A DNA stretch of 64,000 nucleotides from Micromonospora citrea (GCF_900090315.1 NZ_FMHZ01000002.1:4806501-4870500), one strand, 5' to 3'. Counted from the first letter of the stretch, positions 1-7,321 are shown. Numbers and translations: made by a program. The notes: a model not told the origin generated them from the letters alone.

Positions 1-96
1 GTCACCCGGGCCCTGCGCCGGGCCCGGGAGATGAACCGCCACGGCGGCTGGGAGGACCCGCTCGCCTCGGCCGACCCGTGGCGGCCGAACCGGTAG
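1..96 (+). CDS. C-terminal end of an unidentified protein (partial)
   Basis: An open frame enters from the left window edge and ends at a TAG at 94-96, giving 31 residues rich in Arg and Trp that end in PWRPNR. Only the tail is present, so no function can be given. Third positions are almost all G or C, as in neighbouring genes, which supports real coding sequence. It converges on the DUF3817 gene on the other strand with only a few bases between them. Confidence 0.45.
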   Translation, partial: VTRALRRAREMNRHGGWEDPLASADPWRPNR

Positions 97-101
97 CCGG
101 C

Positions 102-431
102 TCAGCCGGCGACCGGCTCCGGGGTGCGCTCCGCCCGGTCGGCGGTCACCCAGCCGCTGACCCGGCGCTCGGCGTAGAAGGAGACGAACGGCACCGTGCC
201 GGCCAGCATGACCAGGACCATCCGCTTCAGCGGCCAGCCCGCCCGGCGGGACAGGTCGAACGCGGCCACCAGATAGAGCATGTAGAGGAAGCCGTGCGCC
301 TGGCCCACGGTCTCCACCAGGATCGGGTTGTCGAAGCCGTACTTCATCGGCATGCCGATCACGACCAACAGGATCAGCGCCACGCCGACGATCCAGGCGA
401 TCACGCGGTACCGGGTCAGGGCTGCGCCCAC
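102..431 (-). CDS. DUF3817 family small integral membrane protein
   Basis: This is a 109-residue protein with about three hydrophobic segments: roughly residues 9-27, a short amphipathic stretch near 45-58, and 68-85. The middle carries the family signature around VETVGQAHGFLYMLYLV, followed by a basic loop (LSRRAGWPLKR). Size and layout match the DUF3817 family, which is common in actinobacteria and has no established biochemical role. The next minus-strand gene upstream (458-907) is also a membrane protein and the gap is about 26 bases, so the two may be co-transcribed. Family assignment is from remembered signature similarity. Confidence 0.8.
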   Translation of the reverse strand: MGAALTRYRVIAWIVGVALILLVVIGMPMKYGFDNPILVETVGQAHGFLYMLYLVAAFDLSRRAGWPLKRMVLVMLAGTVPFVSFYAERRVSGWVTADRAERTPEPVAG

Positions 432-457
432 CGTCGTCCGTCCTTCCGCGCCCGGCC

Positions 458-907
458 TCAGCCGGGGTAGTCACCGGGCTTGGCGCCCGGATTGTCGTTC
501 AGCCATTGCAGGTAGTGGTTGTAGGCGGCCAGGTCCGCGTCCTCGCCGCCGTGGACCGCCGCCGGCACCATCCGGGCGACCCGCACGGGCCGGCGTACGA
601 CCGGACGCGCCGGGGCGTCGGCGGGCCGCGTCCCGGCGGTGGCCTGCTCCGGCGCGGCCTGCTCCGGCGCGGCCTGCTCCGGCGCGGCCTGCTCTGGCCG
701 GCCGCGCAGCGTGTGCCGGACCTCACGCCACCAGACGAACACCACGAAGCCCGCGAAGATCGGCCACTCGACCGCGTAGCCCCAGCTGATCGCGTTGCCG
801 GCCGCGGCCCGGCTGACCTGCCACCAGCCCAGCCCCAGGAACCCGGCGACCAGCACGACCATGGCCACGTGGCGCGCGATCCACGCCGGGGTCCAGAGCC
901 GTCTCAT
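458..907 (-). CDS. two-TM membrane protein with an EQAAP repeat loop
   Basis: This 149-residue protein starts [13 protein letters not shown]. Two hydrophobic helices lie near residues 13-34 and 43-60. A low-complexity segment of four EQAAP-type repeats follows (residues about 71-90), then a Pro/Arg-rich linker. The tail carries conserved-looking aromatics ([13 protein letters not shown]). The frame stays open upstream to 1309, but that part is antisense to the DUF6158 gene, so the ATG at 907 is preferred. No family recognised; the tail looks like a conserved soluble motif in Micromonosporaceae proteins. Function unknown. Confidence 0.65.
   Translation of the reverse strand: MRRLWTPAWIARHVAMVVLVAGFLGLGWWQVSRAAAGNAISWGYAVEWPIFAGFVVFVWWREVRHTLRGRPEQAAPEQAAPEQAAPEQATAGTRPADAPARPVVRRPVRVARMVPAAVHGGEDADLAAYNHYLQWLNDNPGAKPGDYPG
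641..697. repeat. 15-bp in-frame tandem repeat inside the 458-907 gene
   Basis: Three full copies and one partial copy of ggcctgctccggcgc lie head to tail. The unit is a multiple of three, so it encodes the EQAAP repeat and can expand or contract without a frameshift. Confidence 0.85.
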
Positions 908-1027
908 GGCATCGAGAGTACCGGGGCGGGCCGGGCTCTCCGACGCGGTGTCGTAGTGGCGGGATGGTTTGGTGCCACCCCCGGTGGGCATCCGTGTAGA
1001 CGCCAGCCCAAGACGACCAGGGGGGCG

Positions 1028-1351
1028 ATGATGACCGGAACGACACGGCAGGACGAGTTCGGCAGCCCGGAGCAGCGGATGCCCGAGTGGGACGGCGACC
1101 ACGTCCACGACATGGCCTCCGGCGAGACGGACACCGACGGTGAGCTGCTCGGCGTCGACCCCGCCGAGCTGGGCGACGAGGACCTCGTCCGCGAGATGCA
1201 CAGCCTGCACCGCACGCGGCTGGACACGCTGCGGCACGCGGCCGACTCGGCGCTCGCCAACCACCTGCGCCGCACGGCGGAACTGGAGACCGAGTACCTC
1301 GCCCGGCATCCCGGGCGCGAGGTCGACCCGAGCCGTCTGCGGGACGCCTGA
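1028..1351 (+). CDS. DUF6158 family protein
   Basis: This 107-residue hydrophilic protein has a conserved core [20 protein letters not shown] followed by a helical segment [20 protein letters not shown] and a terminal [11 protein letters not shown]. This matches the small actinobacterial DUF6158 family, whose role is unknown. Two adjacent in-frame ATGs (1028 and 1031) follow a purine-rich AGGGGGG stretch that can serve as ribosome binding site. The stop overlaps the start of the next gene by one base (TGATG), so translation of the two is probably coupled. Confidence 0.8.
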   Translation: MMTGTTRQDEFGSPEQRMPEWDGDHVHDMASGETDTDGELLGVDPAELGDEDLVREMHSLHRTRLDTLRHAADSALANHLRRTAELETEYLARHPGREVDPSRLRDA

Positions 1352-1671
1352 TGGCGCACGCCGAGCGCGGCATGTCCGCGCCGCCGGAGGTGGTGTTCAG
1401 CACCGCCACCGACCCCGACCGGGCGTCGGCGTGGCTGCCCGAAGCGCTGCGCGCGGACGGCAGCCCGGCGGAGGAGGTCAGCGCGGAGGAGTTGCGGGCC
1501 CGGTGGAGCGCCACCGGGGACTGGTCCGCCGAGATCCGGGTGGAGCCGGCCCAGGCCGGCGGCGCCCGGACGCGGCTCGACCTCACCGGCGCGCCGGACG
1601 CCGACCGGCTGGCCGGCGAGGCGCTGGACAGCCTCGCCCGCGAGGTGGCCGACAACCTGCAGGCCGGCTGA
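1351..1671 (+). CDS. SRPBCC (START-like) small protein
   Basis: This 106-residue protein has the opening of the SRPBCC fold ([22 protein letters not shown]), a central beta-rich stretch ([21 protein letters not shown]) and a long C-terminal helix ([17 protein letters not shown]). It is shorter than typical polyketide-cyclase-like members (about 140 residues). The ATG overlaps the stop of the DUF6158 gene, which suggests coupled translation. The fold usually binds hydrophobic ligands; the ligand here is unknown. Confidence 0.72.
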   Translation: MAHAERGMSAPPEVVFSTATDPDRASAWLPEALRADGSPAEEVSAEELRARWSATGDWSAEIRVEPAQAGGARTRLDLTGAPDADRLAGEALDSLAREVADNLQAG

Positions 1672-1707
1672 GCCGGGCCGCACGACCCGAGGAATCGAGG
1701 AGACCCG

Positions 1708-2244
1708 GTGACCGACGTGAAGGAGAAGGTGGCGCGGTTACGCCGGGCGTACGCGCCGCACGAGCACCGGCCGCTCGGCGGCTACCTGGTGTCGATGGGC
1801 GTCTACGCCGGCGTGGCGGGCGCGCTCGCCGGCCTGGTCAAGGTGACGGGCCGGCAGGTGCCCGACCGGCCCGCCACGGCCGACGTGGTGCTGCTCGGCA
1901 TCGCGACCCACAAGCTCAGCCGGCTGCTCGCCAAGGACGCGGTGACCAGCCCGCTGCGGGCGCCGTTCACCCGCTACGACCGGCCGATCGGCAGCGGCGA
2001 GGTGATGGAGCAGGTCCGCGACCAGGGCAGCAGCACCCGCCACGCGATCGGGGAGCTGCTGAGCTGCCCCTTCTGCCTGGCCGTCTGGGTCGCCACCGGG
2101 CTGACCGGCGGGCTGGTGCTGTCGCCCCGGCTGACCCGACTGGTCGCCACCGCGCTCACCGCCGTGGCCGCCTCGGACTTCCTGCAGATGGCGTACGCGG
2201 TGGCGCAGCGCGCCGCCGAGGGCGGCGGACACGACGAGGAGTGA
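1708..2244 (+). CDS. DUF1360 domain membrane protein
   Basis: This 178-residue protein starts at GTG 1708 behind a GAGGAG ribosome binding site. It has hydrophobic segments near residues 26-46 and 117-158 and the family hallmark CPFC in LLSCPFCLAVWVATG (about residue 114). The motif THKLSRLLAKDAVTSPLRAPFTRY is also characteristic. DUF1360 proteins are related to the Bacillus sporulation protein YjcA; their activity is unknown. The gene is the last of a short co-directional run and is followed by a perfect hairpin terminator. Confidence 0.85.
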   Translation: MTDVKEKVARLRRAYAPHEHRPLGGYLVSMGVYAGVAGALAGLVKVTGRQVPDRPATADVVLLGIATHKLSRLLAKDAVTSPLRAPFTRYDRPIGSGEVMEQVRDQGSSTRHAIGELLSCPFCLAVWVATGLTGGLVLSPRLTRLVATALTAVAASDFLQMAYAVAQRAAEGGGHDEE

Positions 2245-2275
2245 GGACAGGTCGAGCGGGAGCGAGGACGACGAC

Positions 2276-2306
2276 GAAGGGGGGCCGGCACCGCCGGCCC
2301 CCCTTC
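2276..2306. terminator. perfect 14-bp hairpin between convergent genes
   Basis: The arms at 2276-2289 and 2293-2306 are exact reverse complements around a 3-base loop. The position between the DUF1360 gene (plus) and the small 2327-2536 gene (minus) suggests a bidirectional terminator. It has no long T tract, as is common in GC-rich actinobacteria. Confidence 0.8.
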
Positions 2307-2326
2307 GTGACGTCGAATGTCCGCGG

Positions 2327-2536
2327 TCAGGTCGGGGTGGTGCCGTGGTCCTCCCCGGCCCAGCCCCGCGACGCCTCCGGCTCGCGCTCGTCCTCGTCCT
2401 CGCCGGTGATGACATTACGGTCCACTGCCGTCGCGTCGTGCTCGTTGGCGAAGTCGGGCTCGGGCAGGGTGTCCGTGCCCTCGGGAGGTTGACCGAGCGC
2501 CGGCAGCTTCTCGTGCTGCTCCTCGTGGTGGGACAT
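2327..2536 (-). CDS. small acidic hydrophilic protein, unknown
   Basis: This 69-residue protein starts MSHHEEQHEKLPALGQPP and is rich in Asp, Glu and Thr without hydrophobic segments. It probably is disordered. A clear ribosome binding site (GAGGAGAG) precedes the ATG by about 5-7 bases, which supports translation. No family recognised. Confidence 0.6.
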   Translation of the reverse strand: MSHHEEQHEKLPALGQPPEGTDTLPEPDFANEHDATAVDRNVITGEDEDEREPEASRGWAGEDHGTTPT

Positions 2537-2633
2537 GTAGCTCTCCTCACTGCTCGTCGGCCGCCCGGCGCCCGGGAGGCCGCCCGGCCCACCGGCGGCG
2601 CGCCGTGGGCCGGCCGTGCGGGGGCCGGGGGCG

Positions 2634-2873
2634 TCAGGTGACCGATCCGCCGAGCAGGTCGGCCGCCTCGTCGACCGCGTACTCGCCCTCGGGCAGCGCC
2701 GAGATCCGGGTGAGCAGTCGCGCGGGCAGCTCGGCGGCGACGGCCCGGCGGTAGATGTCCGCCTGGCTGATCCGCTCCTGGCCGCGGTAGAGGTCCTCGA
2801 GCAGGTCGTCGAGGCGCCGGACGTCCGCCTCGTCGGTCGCGGGCGCTTCGGTCACGGGTGCGTCGTCGGTCAC
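2634..2873 (-). CDS. small conserved protein, unknown
   Basis: This 79-residue protein starts at GTG 2873 (MTDDAPVTEAP). After an acidic N-terminus it has a helical core DVRRLDDLLEDLYRGQERISQADIYRRAV and a C-terminal segment LLTRISALPEGEYAVDEAADLLGG. The well-formed amphipathic helices and codon use suggest a folded actinobacterial conserved protein. It resembles DUF2795-like small proteins only in size and in ending with a helix-turn-like segment; I do not assign it. It reads away from the repeat-bearing gap at 2874-3335. Confidence 0.62.
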   Translation of the reverse strand: MTDDAPVTEAPATDEADVRRLDDLLEDLYRGQERISQADIYRRAVAAELPARLLTRISALPEGEYAVDEAADLLGGSVT

Positions 2874-2994
2874 GTCGGGTCAGCTACCCGCGACCGAATC
2901 GGTCAAACGTCACCGTGCCCCGCCGCGGTGGCCGGCGCTCGGGGCGCGTCCGGCGGGCCAGGCGCCAGTCGGCGTTGCCGGCGCAGCCGCCGCT

Positions 2995-3101
2995 GGCGTG
3001 TGACGGCGCTCTTGGGCGTGGCCTGCGCAGCCGACCGGGCGTGTGACGGCGCTGATGGGGAGGCCGGCGCGCCGCCCCTGGCGTGTGACGGCGCTCATGG
3101 G
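2995..3101. repeat. three copies of a 22-bp direct repeat at 42-43 bp period
   Basis: Copies of GGCGTGTGACGGCGCTNNTGGG lie at 2995-3016, 3038-3059 and 3080-3101, separated by unrelated 21- and 20-base spacers. They lie in a 462-base non-coding gap (2874-3335) upstream of the 2634-2873 gene and downstream of the DAHP synthase gene. The remainder of the gap holds two hairpins near 3257-3329 and nothing else I can name. The helically phased spacing (about four turns) is compatible with a protein-binding array. Confidence 0.75.
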
Positions 3102-3256
3102 CGGGGACGGAACACCGGCGGCGGGCGGCCGGTTGAGTCAGGTGTCGGTGTGTCCAGTGTCCCCGGGCCTCACCATATTGCCCTCGCGGAGTTCCGTCCG
3201 GCTGGAGCCGCGTCGCGCCACTCGCCGAGAGGCGACCTGCACACCGACACCAGCGA

Positions 3257-3285
3257 CCGCCCCGGGCTCACGAGGCCCGGGGCGG
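3257..3285. terminator. 11-bp hairpin in the DAHP synthase downstream gap
   Basis: Arms 3257-3267 and 3275-3285 pair perfectly around a 7-base loop. It lies just beyond the stronger hairpin at 3300-3329 in the direction of DAHP synthase transcription and may act as a second terminator. Confidence 0.55.
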
Positions 3286-3299
3286 CGCTGTCTCTGTCC

Positions 3300-3329
3300 C
3301 TCCGTCCCGTCCGGCGGGACGGGACGGAG
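3300..3329 (-). terminator. 13-bp hairpin terminator after the DAHP synthase gene
   Basis: Arms 3300-3312 and 3317-3329 are exact reverse complements around a 4-base loop. The structure begins only a few bases past the stop codon at 3336-3338 on the minus strand, the usual location for a rho-independent terminator in these genomes, although no T run follows. Confidence 0.75.
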
Positions 3330-3335
3330 CCGAGA

Positions 3336-4424
3336 TCAGGCGGGGGCCGGTGCCGGGGTGCGGCGGCGGCCACGCACGGCGGCGGCCAGGTGGGTCAGGA
3401 CCTCCTCCGTCGTCTCCCAGCCGATGCAGGCGTCGGTGACCGACTGGCCGTAGGTCAGCTCGCGGGTCGGATCGAGGTCCTGGCGGCCGGGGAGCAGGAA
3501 GCTCTCCAACATGATCCCGACGATGCCGCGTTGCCCGGCGGCGAGCTGGGCGGCCACGTCCGCCGCCACCTTCGGCTGGTTGCGGTGGTCCTTGCCGCTG
3601 TTGGCGTGGCTCGCGTCCACCACCAGGCGCTCGGGCAGGCCGGCTGCCCGCAGCAGCTCCAGCGCGCCGGCCACCGACTCCGCGTCGTAGTTGGGACGGC
3701 CGCCCCCGCCACGCAGCACCAGGTGCCCGTCGGCGTTGCCCCGGGTGTGCATGATCGCCGGCGTTCCGGAGACGTCGATGCCGGGGAAGACGTGCGGCAC
3801 CCCGGCGGCCCGGATCGCGTCCACGGCGGTGCCGATGCTGCCGTCCGGGCGGTTCTTCATGCCGATCGGCATCGACAGGCCGGAGGCGAGCTGCCGGTGC
3901 ACCTGGCTCTCGACCGTACGGGCGCCGATCGCCCCCCAGGCCACGGTGTCGGCGATGTACTGCGGCGTGATCGGGTCGAGGAACTCGCAGCCCACCGGCA
4001 GGCCGAGGCGCAGCACGTCGAGCAGCAGCGCGCGAGCCGTACGCAGGCCGCCGTTGACGTCGCCCGATCCGTCCAGCCCCGGGTCGTTGATCAGGCCCTT
4101 CCAACCCACCGTGGAGCGCGGCTTCTCGAAGTAGACCCGCATCACCACCAGCAGGTCGTCGGCGACCCGGTCGGCGGCGACGCGCAGCCGGCGGGCGTAG
4201 TCGAGCGCGGCGGCCGGGTCGTGCACCGAGCACGGGCCGACCACCACCAGCAGGCGGTCGTCGGCGCGGTCCAGCACCCGACCGACGGCGCGCCGGCCGG
4301 CCAGCACGGCCGAGGCGAGCGTGTCGTCCAGGGGCAGCTCGTGGTGCAGCAGGGCCGGGGTGGTCAGCGGCACGACGCGGTCGATCCGCTGATCGCTGAC
4401 CCGATCGGTCTCCGGGGTCGTCAC
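3336..4424 (-). CDS. aroG: 3-deoxy-7-phosphoheptulonate (DAHP) synthase, class I
   Basis: The protein condenses phosphoenolpyruvate with erythrose 4-phosphate, the first committed step of the shikimate pathway to Phe, Tyr and Trp. At 362 residues it has the length of the AroF/AroG/AroH type. Visible signatures are VVGPCSVHDPAAALDYA near the N-terminus, MRVYFEKPRSTVGWKGLINDP, GCEFLDPITPQYIADTVAWGAIGARTVESQ, IGMKNRPDGS and VVDASHANSGKDHRNQP with metal and substrate residues. An ATG at 4433 abuts the purine-rich GGCGGAAGG. The GTG at 4424 has a normal 9-base spacing to it and is preferred. The leader upstream encodes an aromatic-rich peptide and a terminator, so attenuation by aromatic amino acid supply is likely. 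Whether the enzyme is also feedback-inhibited cannot be read from sequence. Confidence 0.95.
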   Translation of the reverse strand: MTTPETDRVSDQRIDRVVPLTTPALLHHELPLDDTLASAVLAGRRAVGRVLDRADDRLLVVVGPCSVHDPAAALDYARRLRVAADRVADDLLVVMRVYFEKPRSTVGWKGLINDPGLDGSGDVNGGLRTARALLLDVLRLGLPVGCEFLDPITPQYIADTVAWGAIGARTVESQVHRQLASGLSMPIGMKNRPDGSIGTAVDAIRAAGVPHVFPGIDVSGTPAIMHTRGNADGHLVLRGGGGRPNYDAESVAGALELLRAAGLPERLVVDASHANSGKDHRNQPKVAADVAAQLAAGQRGIVGIMLESFLLPGRQDLDPTRELTYGQSVTDACIGWETTEEVLTHLAAAVRGRRRTPAPAPA

Positions 4425-4490
4425 GGTGGGCATCCTTCCGCCGACCGTGCCCCGGGGCCGGTGCCCGGGTCGAGCCGGCTGCTCGTACGC

Positions 4491-4518
4491 AAAAGGGCAG
4501 GAACGAAAGCTCCTGCCC
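4491..4518 (-). terminator. intrinsic terminator (attenuator) in the DAHP synthase leader
   Basis: On the minus strand a 10-bp stem (outer arms 4518-4511 and 4502-4495, continued by a G-T and a C-G pair) closes a TTTC loop and is followed directly by TTTT at 4494-4491. It lies between the leader peptide stop (4545) and the aroG start. T runs after hairpins are rare in this GC-rich window, so this looks like a genuine regulated intrinsic terminator. Confidence 0.8.
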
Positions 4519-4544
4519 GGCCGGCTCGATGGGGTGACGTCAGA

Positions 4545-4604
4545 TCATGGTGAAGTCACCGGCGTGCGAGCCGGCTGCCTAAACCATCGATACGAACGCG
4601 TCAC
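4545..4604 (-). CDS. aromatic-codon leader peptide of DAHP synthase
   Basis: A 20-codon frame starts at GTG 4604 and ends at TGA 4547-4545. It encodes MTRSYRWFRQPARTPVTSP, with Tyr (TAT), Trp (TGG) and Phe (TTT) within four codons. TAT and TTT are rare codons in this GC-rich genome. The start lies 7 bases after a TAGGCT -10 box, so the mRNA is probably leaderless with the GTG at its 5' end. An intrinsic terminator follows, and then aroG. Ribosome-mediated attenuation is established for trp, ilv and leu operons in actinobacteria. A single peptide sensing all three aromatic end products fits the first enzyme of their shared pathway. Function is inferred from arrangement only. Confidence 0.78.
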   Translation of the reverse strand: MTRSYRWFRQPARTPVTSP

Positions 4605-4611
4605 GCGGCCC

Positions 4612-4639
4612 AGCCTACCCGACGGCCCGCGAACGTCCA
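4612..4639 (-). promoter_or_regulatory. promoter for the aroG leader transcript
   Basis: On the minus strand a -35-like TGGACG (4639-4634) is separated by 16 bases from a -10-like TAGGCT (4617-4612). Seven bases later the leader peptide GTG begins, which predicts a leaderless transcript. Confidence 0.65.
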
Positions 4640-4789
4640 CCCGTCGTGACGGAAACGCTCCCCACGAACCCCGGCGGCGCCGGGGCCGCCACGACGTCCG
4701 CCGCGTGACCGCAGTGCCGGTAGCGTGGTGCGGCCCCCACCAGCGGGCCGTGCAGCCCGCGGACGGGGCCGATGAACAGGCCGAGTCGC

Positions 4790-4823
4790 TATCATCGCTC
4801 TCCGCAAGATCGACCCAGGAGGG
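4790..4823 (+). promoter_or_regulatory. -10 box and ribosome binding site of the kinase gene
   Basis: A -10-like TATCAT sits at 4790-4795, and a strong Shine-Dalgarno AGGAGGG at 4817-4823 is 7 bases before the TTG at 4831. This placement decides the TTG start, since no in-frame ATG or GTG has such a site. Confidence 0.55.
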
Positions 4824-4830
4824 TCCAGAG

Positions 4831-6681
4831 TTGAGCCGTCACGATGGCAGCGAGGGCGCCGGGCTGGACATCGGCGTTCCTGGGTGCGTGGCTGCCACGG
4901 AGATCGGTCGGGGCGGCTTCGGCGTCGTCTACCGGGCCTGGCAGCCGGCCTTCTCACGCACGGTGGCGGTCAAGGTGATCGCGACGGACTCCCACAGCGC
5001 GGACTCGCGCACCCAGTTCGTGCGCGAGGTCAGGGCGATGGGGCGCCTCTCCAACCATCCACACATCGTCACGGTGCACGAGGCGGGGCACACCGACGCG
5101 GGCAACCCGTACATCCTGATGGCCTACGAGGAGGGCGGCTCCGTCGCGGACCGCCTGGCCCGGGCCGCCGGCCCGACCGGCGCCCTGCCGGCGGCGGGCG
5201 ACCCGCCGTGGGGCGAGGCCGTGGCCGGGGTGATCGCGGTCGCGGGGGCACTGGAGACGGCGCACCAGTCGGGCATCCTGCACCGCGACGTCAAACCCGA
5301 GAACATCCTCGTCTCGCGGTACGGCGAGGCCAAGCTGGCCGACTTCGGCCTGGCCCGGCCCCGGGACCCCGACGTCGGCCGGAGCCCGGTGGTGACGGCC
5401 ACCGTGCTGCACGCCGCGCCGGAGGTCCTCAACGGCGGCGAGGCGTCGGTGGCCTCCGACGTGTACGGCCTCGGCTCGACGCTGTACGCCTGGCTCGCCG
5501 GACGGCCCGCGTTCGCGCCGCCGCGCGACCGCCCGCCGGAGCGGGTGGCCGCCGCCATCACCACCGACCCGGTGCCGGACCTGCGCGCTCGCGGCCTGCC
5601 CGAGCGGTTGTGCGCCGCCGTCGAGCGGGCCATGGCCAAGCACCCGCGGGACCGGTACCCCACCGCGGCGAGCTTCGCCCGCGACCTGCAACAGGTGCAG
5701 CGCGCCGCCGGCCTGCCCGTCACCAACCTGGTGATCGGCGACGTCGACCTGCCCGTCGGGTGGGACGAGACGCCGGGGGCCGCGCCGGCGGGGCGACCGG
5801 CGCTGTCGCTGAGCGCGCGGGCGCGGGCCGCCCGCGCGATGTCCGCCACGGTCGAGCGCCGGCCCTCGCCCCGACGGGCGTCCGGGCGGCGCCGCCGGCC
5901 GGTGGCGATCGCGCTCGGCGTCGTCCTGGCGGCGGTCGCGACGCTGACGGCCGGGGGCTCCAACGGCCTGCCCTCTCCGACGGCGGTCGACGTCAGCGAG
6001 GGCGTCGACTTCGGCGAGCGGGAGCTCAGCGCCGAGCCGCGCAGGGAGCGGGTGGTGGTCCGCAACGGCGGCGGCCGGTCGCTCGGGATGGACCGGGCCC
6101 AGCTCGACGGGGCGCACCACGGCGACTTCGCCATCTTTGAGGACGGCTGCACCGGGCGGTCGCTGCCCGCCGGTGACAGCTGCGCCGTCACGGTGTCGTT
6201 CATCCCGGGCGACGTCGGCGCCCGCCGGGCGGCGCTGCGGGTCGTGCACTCCGGGGGCGAGTACGTCGTCTCCCTCGTCGGGGCGGGCGTGCGCCGGCCC
6301 GCCAGCCGCGACGACGCCCCGCCGGGCCCCTGCTACGCGGACGCCCGCCAGGTCGGGCGGTCGGCGTTCGGGCACGTCGACGGATTGCGCGCGGTGTCGC
6401 TGAAGCTCTACCGGTCGGAACGGTGCGACGCCGTGATGGCCTACGTGTGGGTGTGGAAGCAGTACCGGGACAACGCGGGGGCCGACGGCACCTGGCGTAT
6501 CGACCTCGAGATCGGCGCCGGGCCGGCCGGGAAGGGCGGCCGGCGTTCCGTGGCGGGCCAGCCCTTCGAGCTGTGGACCGAGCCGGTGCCGGTCGAGGGC
6601 GGCTGCGCGGCCGCGACGGCGACCCTCAGCGGCGGCGGGGCCTCGTCGGTCACCCTGAGTACCGTCCCCTACTGCGACTGA
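4831..6681 (+). CDS. receptor-type Ser/Thr protein kinase with choice-of-anchor-D-like ectodomain
   Basis: This 616-residue protein has an N-terminal Hanks-type kinase: glycine loop IGRGGFGVVY (25-34), ATP Lys48 in VAVKV, helix-C Glu66, HRDVKPEN with Asp153, DFG Asp171, and an APE-like AAPEVL. An Arg/Ala-rich linker leads to one transmembrane helix (about 358-377). The outside part starts with an Ig-like choice-of-anchor-D (ASH-like) module (about 387-480, VDFGERELSA ... GDSCAVTVSFIPGDVGARRAALRV). A terminal domain of about 120 residues with four or five Cys resembles DUF2690-type ectodomains loosely. PASTA repeats are absent, so this is not PknB. The TTG start is chosen for its Shine-Dalgarno site. 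It leads a run with an FHA-HTH protein, the natural reader of phospho-Thr, and a subtilase. The ligand and substrates are unknown. Confidence 0.9.
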   Translation: MSRHDGSEGAGLDIGVPGCVAATEIGRGGFGVVYRAWQPAFSRTVAVKVIATDSHSADSRTQFVREVRAMGRLSNHPHIVTVHEAGHTDAGNPYILMAYEEGGSVADRLARAAGPTGALPAAGDPPWGEAVAGVIAVAGALETAHQSGILHRDVKPENILVSRYGEAKLADFGLARPRDPDVGRSPVVTATVLHAAPEVLNGGEASVASDVYGLGSTLYAWLAGRPAFAPPRDRPPERVAAAITTDPVPDLRARGLPERLCAAVERAMAKHPRDRYPTAASFARDLQQVQRAAGLPVTNLVIGDVDLPVGWDETPGAAPAGRPALSLSARARAARAMSATVERRPSPRRASGRRRRPVAIALGVVLAAVATLTAGGSNGLPSPTAVDVSEGVDFGERELSAEPRRERVVVRNGGGRSLGMDRAQLDGAHHGDFAIFEDGCTGRSLPAGDSCAVTVSFIPGDVGARRAALRVVHSGGEYVVSLVGAGVRRPASRDDAPPGPCYADARQVGRSAFGHVDGLRAVSLKLYRSERCDAVMAYVWVWKQYRDNAGADGTWRIDLEIGAGPAGKGGRRSVAGQPFELWTEPVPVEGGCAAATATLSGGGASSVTLSTVPYCD

Positions 6682-6697
6682 CCAGGGGAGTGGACGG

Positions 6698-7297
6698 ATG
6701 CACAGCTACTTCGAGCTGCACCACGACGAGAACGCCGCGATCGTTCCCGCCGTCGGCGACCTGCTGACCATCGGCCGTGCGCCCGAGAACGAACTGCGGG
6801 TCGACAGCAGGGAGGTGTCGCGTCTGCACGCCGTGGTGGAGCGCTACCCGGCCGGCTGGTGCATCCGCGACCTGGGCAGCACCAACGGCACCGAGGTCAA
6901 CGGCATGCCCCTGCGGCAGGCGCGGGTCCTGCGCGACGGGGACCGGATCACCGTGGGGCCGGCGCGGCTGGTCTTCCGGGTGCCGGCCGGGCAGAGCAGC
7001 ACGCAGACCGTCCCCACGGCTCCCGCGCTGGCGCCGCCGGAGCTGACCCGCCGGGAGCACGACGTGATCGAGGCGCTGTGCCGGCCGTTCGTCGTCGGCG
7101 GCACGCCGTTTCCCCAGGCGCCGCCGTTGCGCGCGCTGGCGACGGAGCTGGGCCTCAGCGAGAGCGCGGTCAAGAAGCACCTCGCGCACCTCTACGACAA
7201 GTTCGGGCTGCGGACCAGGGAGCAGCGCCGCAGGGCGTGGCTGGCCGGGGAGGCCCTCCGGCGCGGGGTGGTGGCGGCCGTCGAGTCGAGTTCCTGA
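6698..7297 (+). CDS. FHA domain protein with C-terminal helix-turn-helix
   Basis: This 199-residue protein has an N-terminal FHA domain (residues about 22-95) with the canonical phospho-threonine binding motifs IGRAPENELRVD, VSRLHAVVE and DLGSTNGTEVNG. The C-terminal half (about 115-190) has a LuxR/sigma-like helix-turn-helix: LTRREHDVIEAL ... LATELGLSESAVKKHLAHLYDKFGL. No signal peptide or membrane segment is present. The gene starts 16 bases after the kinase stop behind a GGGGAG site, so both are probably co-transcribed. The likely role, inferred, is a transcription or signalling protein that docks to phosphorylated kinase or substrate. DNA binding is not demonstrated. Confidence 0.88.
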   Translation: MHSYFELHHDENAAIVPAVGDLLTIGRAPENELRVDSREVSRLHAVVERYPAGWCIRDLGSTNGTEVNGMPLRQARVLRDGDRITVGPARLVFRVPAGQSSTQTVPTAPALAPPELTRREHDVIEALCRPFVVGGTPFPQAPPLRALATELGLSESAVKKHLAHLYDKFGLRTREQRRRAWLAGEALRRGVVAAVESSS

Positions 7298-7321
7298 TCA
7301 CCCCGGCGGCGGGTGACCGAG

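Noticed and set aside
2995..3101. CRISPR array
   Set aside because: The repeats are only 22 bp, there are three copies, they vary at two positions, and no cas genes are present.
2616..4553. 645-residue open frame on the plus strand antisense to DAHP synthase
   Set aside because: It results from high third-position GC on the opposite strand; the composition is Arg/Gly/Pro-rich without domains, and the minus-strand DAHP synthase is unmistakable.
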